From Azospirillum brasilense (lineage in GTDB: Bacteria; Pseudomonadota; Alphaproteobacteria; Azospirillales; Azospirillaceae): a DNA stretch of 64,000 nt. The first letter of the stretch is position 1. Each line of letters opens with the position of its first letter. The notes beneath the pieces were generated by a model. It ran no database searches, was not told the origin of the DNA, and worked only from the letters and a program-made list of their open reading frames with translations. Below, in pieces: positions 17,713 to 26,780 of this stretch. The position numbers and the translations under genes were made by a program. The DNA lies in assembly GCF_008365405.1 (NCBI RefSeq), contig NZ_QOKV01000005.1, forward strand, positions 62,001 through 126,000. Reading direction: 5' to 3'.

Positions 17713-17886
17713 ATGAGCCAAAAAAAACTTCCTTGCCCAATAAAGACTTGCCAGAAGTCGTGTGAGGGTTGCCCGGTTCGAGGGGCGCCTTACTGCGATT
17801 TCTATAAACCTCCCATTGCGGCCTATTTCATTGCTTTGGTCGCGGCGCTGGTTTTGGTGGTTATTGGCACGGTTGTTTTGCGTTAA
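17713..17886 (+). CDS. Small Cys-rich single-pass membrane protein
   Basis: A 57-residue protein: an N-terminal CPIKTCQKSCEGCP...YCDFY cluster (five to six cysteines) followed by one transmembrane helix (YFIALVAALVLVVIGTVVL). The cluster could bind metal. Codon use is notably AT-richer than its surroundings, suggesting separate origin. It lies between lspA and scsB. No family recognised. Confidence 0.6.
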   Translation: MSQKKLPCPIKTCQKSCEGCPVRGAPYCDFYKPPIAAYFIALVAALVLVVIGTVVLR

Positions 17887-17917
17887 TGCTCGAGGGATGT
17901 GAGAAAGGGCCTCAGGG

Positions 17918-20044
17918 ATGAGCGGACTGGTGCGTGGACTTCTGGCGCTGGGCACACGTGTGCGGGGCATCAGCCTATTGGCAGTGGCCGTGTGCCTGCT
18001 GGCCGCAGGCTTGTCGGCCGAGCCCGCCGGAGCGGCGGAAGGGCCATGGGCCTCCCACGACACCGCCCGCGCCCGCCTGATCGCGGCGGCGGACGCCGTC
18101 GGCGACCATAAGACGCTTCCAGCTGGCCTGCATGTCGTCCTGGCCGATGGCTGGAAGACCTATTGGCGCTCGCCGGGGGACGCGGGGGCACCGCCGACGG
18201 TGGACTGGTCCGGCTCGAAGAACGTGGCCGGGGTGGGGTTCCTCTGGCCCGCGCCACACCGGTTCACGCTCTTCGGCCTGGAGACCTTCGGCTATTCCGG
18301 GGAGGTGGTGTTCCCCCTCGATGTGGAGGTGGAGCGGCCCGGTGAGCCGGTCGCGCTGCGCGGAAAGGCGGACATCCTGGTGTGCAGCAACATTTGCGTG
18401 CCGGTCGTCCTGGACATCGCCCTCGATGTGCCCTCGGGAACCGCCGCCGCGGACTCCGGGACGGCCCATCTGCTCGCGCGCTTTCAGGCTGCGCTGCCCG
18501 ACGACGGCTCCCTCTCCGGCCTGCGGGTCGAGGGCGCGACCGTCGAACCCGGCAGGCCGGGAATGCTCGCCGTGAGCATCGCCTCGGACCGCCCGCTTCG
18601 GGAGCCGGACGTCCTGGTCGAGAGCCGCGACTGGACCTTCGGCAAGCCGGAGTTTTCCTATGGCCTAGATCGCAAGAGGGCGATCGCCAGACTGCCCATC
18701 GGCTCCGGCCCCAACGCCGTTACCATGCCCGGCGTGGCCCTCACCGCGACCGTGACGGACGGCCCGCGCGCCGCAGAGTTTCGCCTTGCGGTTGCTGCGG
18801 CGGCGGGTTCTGGTCCTGGAATCGGAGAATTCACCGCGGTGCTTGGCATCGCCGTGCTCGGCGGCCTGGTGCTCAACTTGATGCCCTGCGTCCTGCCGGT
18901 CCTCAGTCTGAAGCTGTTGTCGGTGATCGACCAGCGCGACAGGGCGCGGCGGCGCATCCGCCTCGGTTTCCTGGCGTCCGCCGCGGGCATCGTCGTCTCC
19001 ATGCTCGTTCTCGCGGGGGCCCTCGTGGCGCTGAAGGCGGCCGGGTTGGCCGTGGGCTGGGGCGTCCAGTTCCAGCAACCCGCGTTCCTGGTGCTGATGG
19101 CCGCCGTCCTCGTCGTGTTCGCGTTGGGTCTCGCGGGTGGCCCTGAGATCCCGCTGCCGTCCGGCCTAGCCACCGTGCTCGTCCGCACGGGCGGTGACGG
19201 GCTTGGCGGCAACTTCGCGGCGGGGGCGTTCGCGACCCTGCTGGCGACGCCGTGCTCGGCACCGTTCGTCGGTACGGCCGTGGCGTTCGCCCTGGCCCGG
19301 GGCGGGCTCGAGATCCTGTCGATCTTCGCCGCCCTCGGCCTGGGTCTCGCCGCGCCGTATCTCCTGGTGGCGGCGTTCCCCCGGCTCACGGGTCTCCTGC
19401 CCCGCCCCGGGCGCTGGATGCTGGCCTTGCGGCGCCTGCTGGCGCTGGCGCTGCTCGGGACCGCGGCGTGGCTCCTGACGGTGTTGGCGGCCCAGTCCTC
19501 CTGGCAGGCGTCCGTCACGGTCGCGGTCGCGCTCGTCCTGCTCGGGGCCGCACTCCTGTTCCGGTCACGCCTTGGCGTCGCCGCCACCGCGCTGACCGCG
19601 GTCGTCGCGCTCTCCGGCGCGCTCGCCGCGCCGACCGTGCTGGACGCGGTGGCGCAAACGGGAACCGATTCCCGGCCATCCTCGGCGACTGGCTGGGTGC
19701 GGTTCGATCAGGCCGAGATCGGGCGGCTGGTGGCCCAGGGGCGGACGGTGTTCGTCGACGTCACCGCGGACTGGTGCATCACCTGCAAGGCCAACAAGTC
19801 CCTTGTCATCGAGCGGGCCGAAGTCGTGGCAGCGCTGACCGCCGACGGCGTCGTGCCGATGCAGGCCGACTGGACCCGGCCCGACCCCCGGATTTCCGAC
19901 TACCTCGCCCGTTACGACCGGTACGGGATTCCGTTCAACGCTGTCTATGGGCCGGGCGCGCCGCGCGGCATCGTTCTGCCCGAGATCCTGTCCGTCGGGG
20001 CTGTCATCGAGGCGATCGAGAGCGCCAAGGGCGGTGGCTCATGA
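17918..20044 (+). CDS. scsB: ScsB/DsbD-like thiol:disulfide interchange protein
   Basis: A 708-residue protein with a signal segment, an N-terminal periplasmic DsbD-like domain (VCSNICVPV pair near residue 160), a central eight-helix DsbD transmembrane domain with NLMPCVLPVL and ATPCSAPFVG, and a C-terminal thioredoxin domain with DWCITCK (Cys620-Cys623). It moves reducing equivalents from cytoplasmic thioredoxin to the periplasm. ScsB homologues are tied to copper tolerance. Its stop overlaps the lnt start (ATGA). Confidence 0.9.
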   Translation: MSGLVRGLLALGTRVRGISLLAVAVCLLAAGLSAEPAGAAEGPWASHDTARARLIAAADAVGDHKTLPAGLHVVLADGWKTYWRSPGDAGAPPTVDWSGSKNVAGVGFLWPAPHRFTLFGLETFGYSGEVVFPLDVEVERPGEPVALRGKADILVCSNICVPVVLDIALDVPSGTAAADSGTAHLLARFQAALPDDGSLSGLRVEGATVEPGRPGMLAVSIASDRPLREPDVLVESRDWTFGKPEFSYGLDRKRAIARLPIGSGPNAVTMPGVALTATVTDGPRAAEFRLAVAAAAGSGPGIGEFTAVLGIAVLGGLVLNLMPCVLPVLSLKLLSVIDQRDRARRRIRLGFLASAAGIVVSMLVLAGALVALKAAGLAVGWGVQFQQPAFLVLMAAVLVVFALGLAGGPEIPLPSGLATVLVRTGGDGLGGNFAAGAFATLLATPCSAPFVGTAVAFALARGGLEILSIFAALGLGLAAPYLLVAAFPRLTGLLPRPGRWMLALRRLLALALLGTAAWLLTVLAAQSSWQASVTVAVALVLLGAALLFRSRLGVAATALTAVVALSGALAAPTVLDAVAQTGTDSRPSSATGWVRFDQAEIGRLVAQGRTVFVDVTADWCITCKANKSLVIERAEVVAALTADGVVPMQADWTRPDPRISDYLARYDRYGIPFNAVYGPGAPRGIVLPEILSVGAVIEAIESAKGGGS

Positions 20045-21657
20045 CGGAATCGGCGGACGAAGGTCGGGCGGCACCGCCCTCAGAGGCGCCCCGTAGCCGG
20101 AACGCCGATGCGGTTGCAGGCGTTGTCCAACGCCGTGCGCTGGCACCGGTGTACCGGGCGGTGATCGCCCTGGGTCTCGGCGGCCTGGCCGTCCTCGCGC
20201 TTCCACCGTTCTCGCTGTTTCCGGTGCTGCTGCCCGCCTTCGGCGGGCTTTTCCTGCTGCTCGAGGGCGCGGCACCCGCGGCTGCCGCGCTCACGGGATG
20301 GAGCTTCGGCTTTGGCTTCTTCCTGGTCGGTACGCACTGGATCGCCGAGAGCTTCTTCGTCGACCCCCAACGCTTCGGATGGATGGCCGTGCCCGCAGTC
20401 GGGGGGCTCGGCGGCTTTCTGGCCCTCTTCCCCGCTGCGGCCGCGTGGGCCTTCGCTCGCATTAAGGTCGGCGGCACGGCGGGCGTTCTGCTGTTCGCGG
20501 GCCTCTGGGCCGGGACCGAATGGCTCCGAGGGCATGTGCTGACCGGCTTTCCTTGGAATCTCATCGGCTACACCTGGGTTGACCACAGCGGGCCTCGGCA
20601 GGTCGCTGCGGCGGTGGGCAGCTACGGCCTGAGCCTGCTGACCGTCGTCGCCGCGATGCTTCCGGCGGTCGCGGTGTTCACAGTCTCGGTGCGGGACCGC
20701 CGCCACGCGCTCGTGGTCCTCGGGATCGTGGTCGGCGCGCTCTGGAGCGGCAACCTTCGGCTGCCCCCCGGGGACCTCGAGGAGCCCTCTGGACCGGTGG
20801 TGCGCGTGGTCCAGGGCAACATCGCGCAAGCGCAGAAATGGCGGCCCGAGGAGCGGGCGGCCATCGCCGAGCGTTATCTGGAACTCTCCGCCAAGCCCGG
20901 CGATTACGACATTCTGCTCTGGCCCGAGACAGCCTACCCGGGCTTTCTCGAGGAGAACACCACTATGCTCGCGCGGGTTGGCAAGCTGCTGCCGCGGGGC
21001 GCCCACCTGCTGACCGGGACACCTCGGCGCACCGTTGAAGACGACGGCCCCGCGTACTGGAACGCCATCGTCGCCGTCGATGACCGCGGCCGGGTGACGG
21101 CGAGTTATGCCAAGCACCACCTGGTGCCCTTCGGTGAGTACGTGCCTCTGAAGGGCATGTTGCCGATCGAGCGGCTTACGGCTGGCCTCGGAGATTTCTC
21201 CGCCGGACTCGGCCCACAGACGGTTGCGGTCGGCGGCACGGCGGTCGGATTCTCGATCTGCTACGAGGCGATCTTCCCCGGCGCGGTGGTTGAGCGGGAG
21301 AACCGCCCGACTTGGATCTTCAACGCCACGAACGACGCTTGGTTCGGCACCTCGATCGGCCCGTACCAGCACCTCGCGTCAGCCCGCATGCGCGCCGTCG
21401 AGGAGGGCCTGCCGATAGTCCGCGCCGCCAACACGGGGGTTTCCGCCGTCATCGACGGTTTCGGCGCGGTGCGTGCCAGCCTGTCGCTGGAGGAGACTGG
21501 AATCCTCGACACCCGGCTTCCGCGAAGCCTGCCGCCGACCGTCTATGGCCGGTACGGGGACCTCGTCCTCATCCCCCTGTTCCTGGCCGCGGTGTCGGCC
21601 GGGTGGGCCGTCCGGCGTCCTGCCCGCCGGTGGCCGCACGATCCGTCCGGCTTGTAG
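20041..21657 (+). CDS. lnt: Apolipoprotein N-acyltransferase Lnt
   Basis: A 538-residue protein with about six N-terminal transmembrane helices and a periplasmic nitrilase domain with the catalytic triad Glu296 (WPETAYPG), Lys358 (KHHLVPFGEY) and Cys407 (ICYEAIFP), and one C-terminal helix. It adds the third acyl chain to lipoproteins. The ATG overlaps the scsB stop, so the two are co-translated. It is probably a second copy in addition to the chromosomal lnt (inference). The N-terminal 25 residues are charged and longer than usual. Confidence 0.93.
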   Translation: MTESADEGRAAPPSEAPRSRNADAVAGVVQRRALAPVYRAVIALGLGGLAVLALPPFSLFPVLLPAFGGLFLLLEGAAPAAAALTGWSFGFGFFLVGTHWIAESFFVDPQRFGWMAVPAVGGLGGFLALFPAAAAWAFARIKVGGTAGVLLFAGLWAGTEWLRGHVLTGFPWNLIGYTWVDHSGPRQVAAAVGSYGLSLLTVVAAMLPAVAVFTVSVRDRRHALVVLGIVVGALWSGNLRLPPGDLEEPSGPVVRVVQGNIAQAQKWRPEERAAIAERYLELSAKPGDYDILLWPETAYPGFLEENTTMLARVGKLLPRGAHLLTGTPRRTVEDDGPAYWNAIVAVDDRGRVTASYAKHHLVPFGEYVPLKGMLPIERLTAGLGDFSAGLGPQTVAVGGTAVGFSICYEAIFPGAVVERENRPTWIFNATNDAWFGTSIGPYQHLASARMRAVEEGLPIVRAANTGVSAVIDGFGAVRASLSLEETGILDTRLPRSLPPTVYGRYGDLVLIPLFLAAVSAGWAVRRPARRWPHDPSGL

Positions 21658-21754
21658 GACACACAGACCGTGAGCCGTGGAGGTCCGACACGCCGCCAGC
21701 CCATAGCCATCCCCGTCGACCCAGAACCGCGCCAACGCTCGCACTGGAGGCCCC

Positions 21755-23005
21755 ATGTCACAAATTCCTCGAGACAGAAGTCTGGATAGCACGTTGGCCC
21801 TGTTGTTGGATGGCTACAGGTTCATCTCGAAACGGTGCGAGCGCTATCGGTCCGACATCTTCGAAACCCGACTCATGCTCACAAAGGCGGTTTGCATGAG
21901 GGGCGAGGAGGCCGCCCGTATCTTCTACGATGGCGACCGCCTGACCCGGCAGGGCGCCATGCCTGTGCCGGTCCTGAAGCTGCTCCAGGACAAGGGAAGC
22001 GTTCAGCAAATGGATGGACAGGCCCATCGGCATCGCAAGCGGATGTTCATGTCGCTTATGACCCCGGCGAGCATCCAGCAGATCGGTGACCTGTTCGCCG
22101 ATCAGTGGCGCACCCGCGTCGGCATGTGGAAAGACAGAGGCGAGGTCGTGCTCCACGAGGAGATGCAGGAGATCCTGTGCATCGCCGTGTGCAGGTGGGC
22201 CGGTGTTCCGCTCACGGCGGCGGAAGCGAAGCAAAGGGCGCGCGAGTTTGCGGCGATGATCGATGGCGCCGGAGCGGTTGGGCCACGGAACTGGCGGGGC
22301 CTGCTGCTCCGGGCGCGGACGGAGCGGTGGATCCGAGATGTGATTGAAAAGGTGCGTGCTGGCGAGCTCACGGTCGCGGAGGAGAGCGCCGCGCACGCCA
22401 TCGCCTGGTACCGCGATCCGGACGGCGAACTGCTGGACACCAAGGTGGCAGCCGTCGAGATGATCAATCTGTTGCGTCCAACGGTGGCGGTCGCCTGGTA
22501 CGTGACCTTCGCTGCCTTGGCGCTGCATGAACACCCAGCGTGCCGACCGAGGCTTGAGGCTGGCGACGGCGACTATCTCGAGTGCTTTGTGCAGGAGGTC
22601 CGTCGGTTCTACCCGTTCTTCCCCCTCGTCGGGGGCCGCGTACAAAACGGCTTCGAGTGGAAAGGCTACCATTTCGCCCAGGGAATCTGGGTCCTTCTCG
22701 ACCTGTATGGCACCAACCACGACGCCCGCGTGTGGGATGAGCCGGATGTCTTCCGGCCGGAACGATTCCGCCGCTGGGACCGGAACGCCTTCAACTTCAT
22801 CTCCCAAGGAGGAGGCGACCATCACGAGAGTCACCGCTGCCCGGGGGAGTGGATCACGATCGAGCTCATGAAGCGGGCCGTGACCCTGCTGACCATGGCC
22901 ATGGATTATGACGTGCCGGAGCAGGACCTGCGGGTCGACCTTTCGAGAATGCCCGCCATACCGAAGAGCCGCTTCGTAATCACGAACGCAAGGCTGACCC
23001 GTTAG
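21755..23005 (+). CDS. CYP152-family cytochrome P450 (fatty-acid peroxygenase type)
   Basis: A 416-residue P450 with the CYP152 pattern: an LLRPTVAVAWYVTF I-helix, in which Arg-Pro replaces the usual acid-alcohol pair, and a heme loop QGGGDHHESHRCPGEW with Cys362. CYP152 enzymes use H2O2 to hydroxylate or decarboxylate fatty acids and need no redox partner. The length fits (about 415-420). It lies 97 bp after lnt on the same strand; in a metal/oxidative-stress island it may consume peroxide while altering released fatty acids (inference). Confidence 0.92.
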   Translation: MSQIPRDRSLDSTLALLLDGYRFISKRCERYRSDIFETRLMLTKAVCMRGEEAARIFYDGDRLTRQGAMPVPVLKLLQDKGSVQQMDGQAHRHRKRMFMSLMTPASIQQIGDLFADQWRTRVGMWKDRGEVVLHEEMQEILCIAVCRWAGVPLTAAEAKQRAREFAAMIDGAGAVGPRNWRGLLLRARTERWIRDVIEKVRAGELTVAEESAAHAIAWYRDPDGELLDTKVAAVEMINLLRPTVAVAWYVTFAALALHEHPACRPRLEAGDGDYLECFVQEVRRFYPFFPLVGGRVQNGFEWKGYHFAQGIWVLLDLYGTNHDARVWDEPDVFRPERFRRWDRNAFNFISQGGGDHHESHRCPGEWITIELMKRAVTLLTMAMDYDVPEQDLRVDLSRMPAIPKSRFVITNARLTR

Positions 23006-23194
23006 TTCGGCGTGCCTAGCATAGCCCGAACCAAGCGCCTCGGCAGGGCAAGCCGAACACCGGACCGTCCAAAGACAAGCCGGTGCGGGCCGTCAGGCAC
23101 GAGTTCCAGGTGCCGCCCGTCTCCGCGGTCATCAAGGTCACCGTGAGCGCAAGTACGCCGGGAGCCGTCTGACGGCCGTCGGCAGGCACACGTG

Positions 23195-23237
23195 GGTCCC
23201 GGAGCCGCACCCTCGACTGGGCCGCGGCTCCGGGACC
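23195..23237 (-). terminator. Strong hairpin downstream of the cus genes
   Basis: Perfect 14-bp arms GGTCCCGGAGCCGC (23195-23208) and GCGGCTCCGGGACC (23224-23237) with a 15-bp loop lie just past the cusF stop codon (23242). There is no long T-run, so it is a likely bidirectional or Rho-assisted transcript end between the convergent cus and P450 genes. Confidence 0.6.
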
Positions 23238-23241
23238 ATCG

Positions 23242-23589
23242 TCACTTCGCCGCAGGCGAAATACTCGTGACGGTGTAATTGTCCCCGTTCCCCTTCTCCA
23301 GCCCGAAGGCGACCGCCTGGCCCGGCTGAACCTTGGAGAGGTCGACGTTCGGCGCAACCTGGAAGTCCATGGTCATCGCGGGCCACTTGATGGCCGGGAT
23401 CGGCTCGTGGTTCAGGTTGATCGTCTTCTTGACCGGGTCGACCTTCTTCACCACGCCCTTGCCGGTGATGGGCTGGCTCGCCTGCGATCCCATGTTCATC
23501 CCCGGCATGCCCTGGTTCGACTGGGCCAGGGCCGGTCCGGCCAGGAACGTCGCGACGGCCGCGACAATGGCGGTCTTGTATACCTTCAT
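23242..23589 (-). CDS. cusF: CusF-like periplasmic Cu(I)/Ag(I) chaperone
   Basis: A 115-residue protein with a signal peptide (ending AGPALAQ), a Met-rich linker and an OB-fold CusF domain. The copper site is visible as His61, Trp69, Met72 and Met74 in NLNHEPIPAIKWPAMTM. It hands Cu(I) to the Cus pump. AAGGA precedes ATG 23589; an earlier ATG at 23604 overlaps the cusA stop (ATGA), so coupling is possible. Confidence 0.92.
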   Translation of the reverse strand: MKVYKTAIVAAVATFLAGPALAQSNQGMPGMNMGSQASQPITGKGVVKKVDPVKKTINLNHEPIPAIKWPAMTMDFQVAPNVDLSKVQPGQAVAFGLEKGNGDNYTVTSISPAAK

Positions 23590-23600
23590 GATGTTATCCT

Positions 23601-26600
23601 TCATTCTGCGGGCTGTGCGGAACCTTGAGCGCGGACGTCGTCCGCCACGACAACGGCCGGGTTCCGCAGGCGGAACCGTTGCCAGACCAGATAGACGGCC
23701 GGAATGACGATGAGCGTCAGGGCCGTCGTGCTTGCCATGCCCCCGACCATGGGGGCGGCGATGCGCCTCATGACCTCGGAGCCGGTGCCGTCGCCGACCA
23801 TGATCGGGAACAGGCCCGCGAAGATGGTCGCGACCGTCATCACCTTGGGGCGCAGCCGGAGCAGGGCGCCCTCGACGACCGCCTCCTCGACGTCGCGGAC
23901 CGTCATCGGCCGCCTGGCGGCCAGGGCTTCCGCCTGACGCCGTTTCAGTGCGAGGTTTAGGTACACGAGCATGACGATGGCCGTCTCCACGGCCACGCCC
24001 GCCAGGGCGATGAAACCGACGCCCACCGCGACCGACAGGTTGAAGTCCAGATACCAGAGCAGCCAAATGCCGCCCGCCAAAGCTACCGGCAGCGACGCCA
24101 TGACCACCAGCACCTCGCCGAGGCGCCGGAAGGTGAGCCACAGCATCAGGGCGATCAACGCCACCGTCAGCGGCGCGATGGCGGTGAGGCGATCCTGGAC
24201 ACGCTCCATGTACTCGAACTGCCCAGACCAGCTGAGCGAATAGCCCGGAGGCAGCCGGACGGCTTGCGCCACCGCCTCCTTGGCATCGGCCACGTAGCCG
24301 CCGAGGTCGCGGTCCGCGATGTCGACGAACACCCAGCCGCCGAGCCGCGCGTTCTCGGTGCGGATCATGCCGGGGCCATCCTTGATACGGACCTTGGCCA
24401 CATCGCCGAGGGCAATGTGGGCGCCGCTCGGCGTGACGATGGGCAGCGCGGCCAACGCATCGGGGCTGTCGCGCCATTCCCTGGGGTAGCGGACGTTCAC
24501 CGGGAAACGCTGGAGGCCCTCAATGCTCTGGGTGACCTCCTCGCCGCCGATCGCCGTGCGCACGACCTGCTGCACGTCGGCGATGTTGAGACCGTAGCGG
24601 GCGGCCGCCCGGCGGTCGACGTCCACGTCGATGTAGCGCCCGCCGACGGGCCGCTCGGCATAGGCCGACGCCGTGCCGGGAACCGTCCGCACCGCCGCCT
24701 CGACCTGGGCGGCAATGCGGCCGATTTCAACGAGGTCGGGCCCGGCCACCTTGATGCCCACCGGCGTCTTCACGCCCGTCGCCAGCATGTCGATGCGGTT
24801 CTTGATGGGCATGATCCAGACGTTCGTCACGCCCGGCACCTTCACGGCCCGGTCGAGCTCCGCCCGGATGCCGTCCATGGTCATGCCGGACCGCCACTGC
24901 TCGCGCGGCTTGAGCTTGATCGTCGTCTCGAACATTGAGATCGGCGCCGGGTCGGTCGCCGTCTCGGCACGGCCGATCTTGCCGTGGACGGCCTCGACCT
25001 CCGGCACGGTCTTGATCAGCCGGTCGGTCTGCTGAAGCACCTCGCGCGCCTTGGCGATCGAGACGTCGGGCATCAGGCTCGGCATGTAGAGCAGGTCACC
25101 CTCGTCCAGGTCCGGCATGAACTCCGAACCGATGCGCTGAAGCGGCCACGCCATGCTCATGACCAGCAGGACGGCGGCCACGATCGTCACCCAAGGCGCC
25201 GCCAGAGCGCCGCGCAGCAACGGCCGGTAGAGCCAGATGAAGAGGTTGTTGATCGGGTTCCGGCGCTCCGGGATGATCCGGCCGCGCACGAAATAGCCCA
25301 TCAGCACCGGCACCAGCGTCACCGACAACACTGCGGCGGCGGCCATGGCGTAGGTCTTGGTAAAGGCCAGCGGCTTGAACATCCGCCCTTCCTGGGCCTC
25401 CAACGCGAAGACCGGCAAGAAGCTGAGCGTGATGATAACGAGCGAGAAGAACAGCGCCGGGCCGACTTCGGCCGCCGTCTCCGCGACCACCGTCCAGCGG
25501 TTCTCCTTGGTGAGCGGCTCGTGCTCGATGCGCCGGTGCAGGCTTTCGATCATCACGATGGCGGCGTCGACCATGGCGCCGATGGCGATGGCGATGCCGC
25601 CCAGCGACATGATGTTGGCGTTGATGCCTTGGGCGTGCATGACGACGAACGCCGCCAGGATGCCCAGCGGCAGCGTCAGGATGATGACCAGCGACGAGCG
25701 CAGGTGCAGCAGGAACGCCGCGCACACCAGCACCACGACGATCGACTCCTCGGTCAGCTTGTCCATGAGGTTGTCGATGGCGCGCTCGATCAGACTTGAG
25801 CGGTCGTAGGTCGTGACGATCTCCACACCCTCGGGAAGGCTGTGGCTCAGGCGCTCGAGCTTGTCCTTGATCGCGTCGATGGTGGCGAGTGCGTTCTCGC
25901 CCCAGCGCATGATGATCACGCCGCCGACCACCTCGCCCTCGCCGTTGAGCTCGCTCACGCCGCGGCGGAGCTCCGGGCCCAATTGGATCTCGGCAACATC
26001 CTTGAGGAGCACCGGAACGCCACCCGGGGCGGCCTTCACCGGCACGTTGCGGAGGTCCTCGACGCCTTTGATGTAGCCGCTGGCGCGGACCATGTACTCG
26101 GCCTCGGCCATCTCCAGTACTGAGCCGCCGGACTCCGCGTTGGCGCGCTCGATGGCTTCGCGCACATCGGCCAGCGGCAGATCGTAGGCCCGCAGCGCGG
26201 TCGGGTTGACCACCACCTGATACTGGCGGACCATGCCGCCGATGGGCGCCACCTCGGCGACACCGGGCGTAGCCTGAAGCTCGAACTTCAGGAACCAGTC
26301 CTGGAGGGCCCGAAGCTGGCTGATGTCGTGCCGCCCGGTGCGGTCCACGAGGGTGTACTGGAAGATCCAGCCGACGCCAGTGGCGTCGGGCCCGAGCGCC
26401 GGGCGGGCGCCCGGCGGTAGCCGCGGGGCGACCTGGCTCAGGTACTCGAGGACCCGCGACCGCGCCCAGTAGAGGTCCGTGCCCTCCTTGAAGAGCACGT
26501 AGACGTAGCTGTCCCCGAACATTGAGATGCCGCGGACCGTCATGGCGCCGGGGACCGCGAGGAAGGCGGTGGAGAGCGGATAGGTGACCTGGTCCTCGAC

Positions 26601-26780
26601 CACCTGCGGGGCCTGGCCCGGGTAGGTGGTCTTGACGATGACCTGCACGTCGGAGAGGTCGGGGATGGCGTCGACCGGCGTGTTGCGCACCGCCCAGATG
26701 CCCCACCCGGCGAGCATCGCCGCGAGCAACAGCACGATTCCGCGGTTGCCGACCGACCAGTGGATCAGGCGCTCGATCAC
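23601..26780 (-). CDS. cusA: CusA-like RND heavy-metal efflux pump
   Basis: A 1,059-residue HME-RND transporter with twelve hydrophobic segments and two large periplasmic loops. Visible family segments include NTPVDAIPDLSDVQVI, LDEGDLLYMPSLMP and a Met-rich porter region. It exports Cu(I)/Ag(I) across the envelope by proton antiport. The start GTG 26780 overlaps the cusB stop (GTGA). No CusC-type outer-membrane gene is present in the window, so the channel must be supplied from elsewhere. Confidence 0.95.
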   Translation of the reverse strand: MIERLIHWSVGNRGIVLLLAAMLAGWGIWAVRNTPVDAIPDLSDVQVIVKTTYPGQAPQVVEDQVTYPLSTAFLAVPGAMTVRGISMFGDSYVYVLFKEGTDLYWARSRVLEYLSQVAPRLPPGARPALGPDATGVGWIFQYTLVDRTGRHDISQLRALQDWFLKFELQATPGVAEVAPIGGMVRQYQVVVNPTALRAYDLPLADVREAIERANAESGGSVLEMAEAEYMVRASGYIKGVEDLRNVPVKAAPGGVPVLLKDVAEIQLGPELRRGVSELNGEGEVVGGVIIMRWGENALATIDAIKDKLERLSHSLPEGVEIVTTYDRSSLIERAIDNLMDKLTEESIVVVLVCAAFLLHLRSSLVIILTLPLGILAAFVVMHAQGINANIMSLGGIAIAIGAMVDAAIVMIESLHRRIEHEPLTKENRWTVVAETAAEVGPALFFSLVIITLSFLPVFALEAQEGRMFKPLAFTKTYAMAAAAVLSVTLVPVLMGYFVRGRIIPERRNPINNLFIWLYRPLLRGALAAPWVTIVAAVLLVMSMAWPLQRIGSEFMPDLDEGDLLYMPSLMPDVSIAKAREVLQQTDRLIKTVPEVEAVHGKIGRAETATDPAPISMFETTIKLKPREQWRSGMTMDGIRAELDRAVKVPGVTNVWIMPIKNRIDMLATGVKTPVGIKVAGPDLVEIGRIAAQVEAAVRTVPGTASAYAERPVGGRYIDVDVDRRAAARYGLNIADVQQVVRTAIGGEEVTQSIEGLQRFPVNVRYPREWRDSPDALAALPIVTPSGAHIALGDVAKVRIKDGPGMIRTENARLGGWVFVDIADRDLGGYVADAKEAVAQAVRLPPGYSLSWSGQFEYMERVQDRLTAIAPLTVALIALMLWLTFRRLGEVLVVMASLPVALAGGIWLLWYLDFNLSVAVGVGFIALAGVAVETAIVMLVYLNLALKRRQAEALAARRPMTVRDVEEAVVEGALLRLRPKVMTVATIFAGLFPIMVGDGTGSEVMRRIAAPMVGGMASTTALTLIVIPAVYLVWQRFRLRNPAVVVADDVRAQGSAQPAE

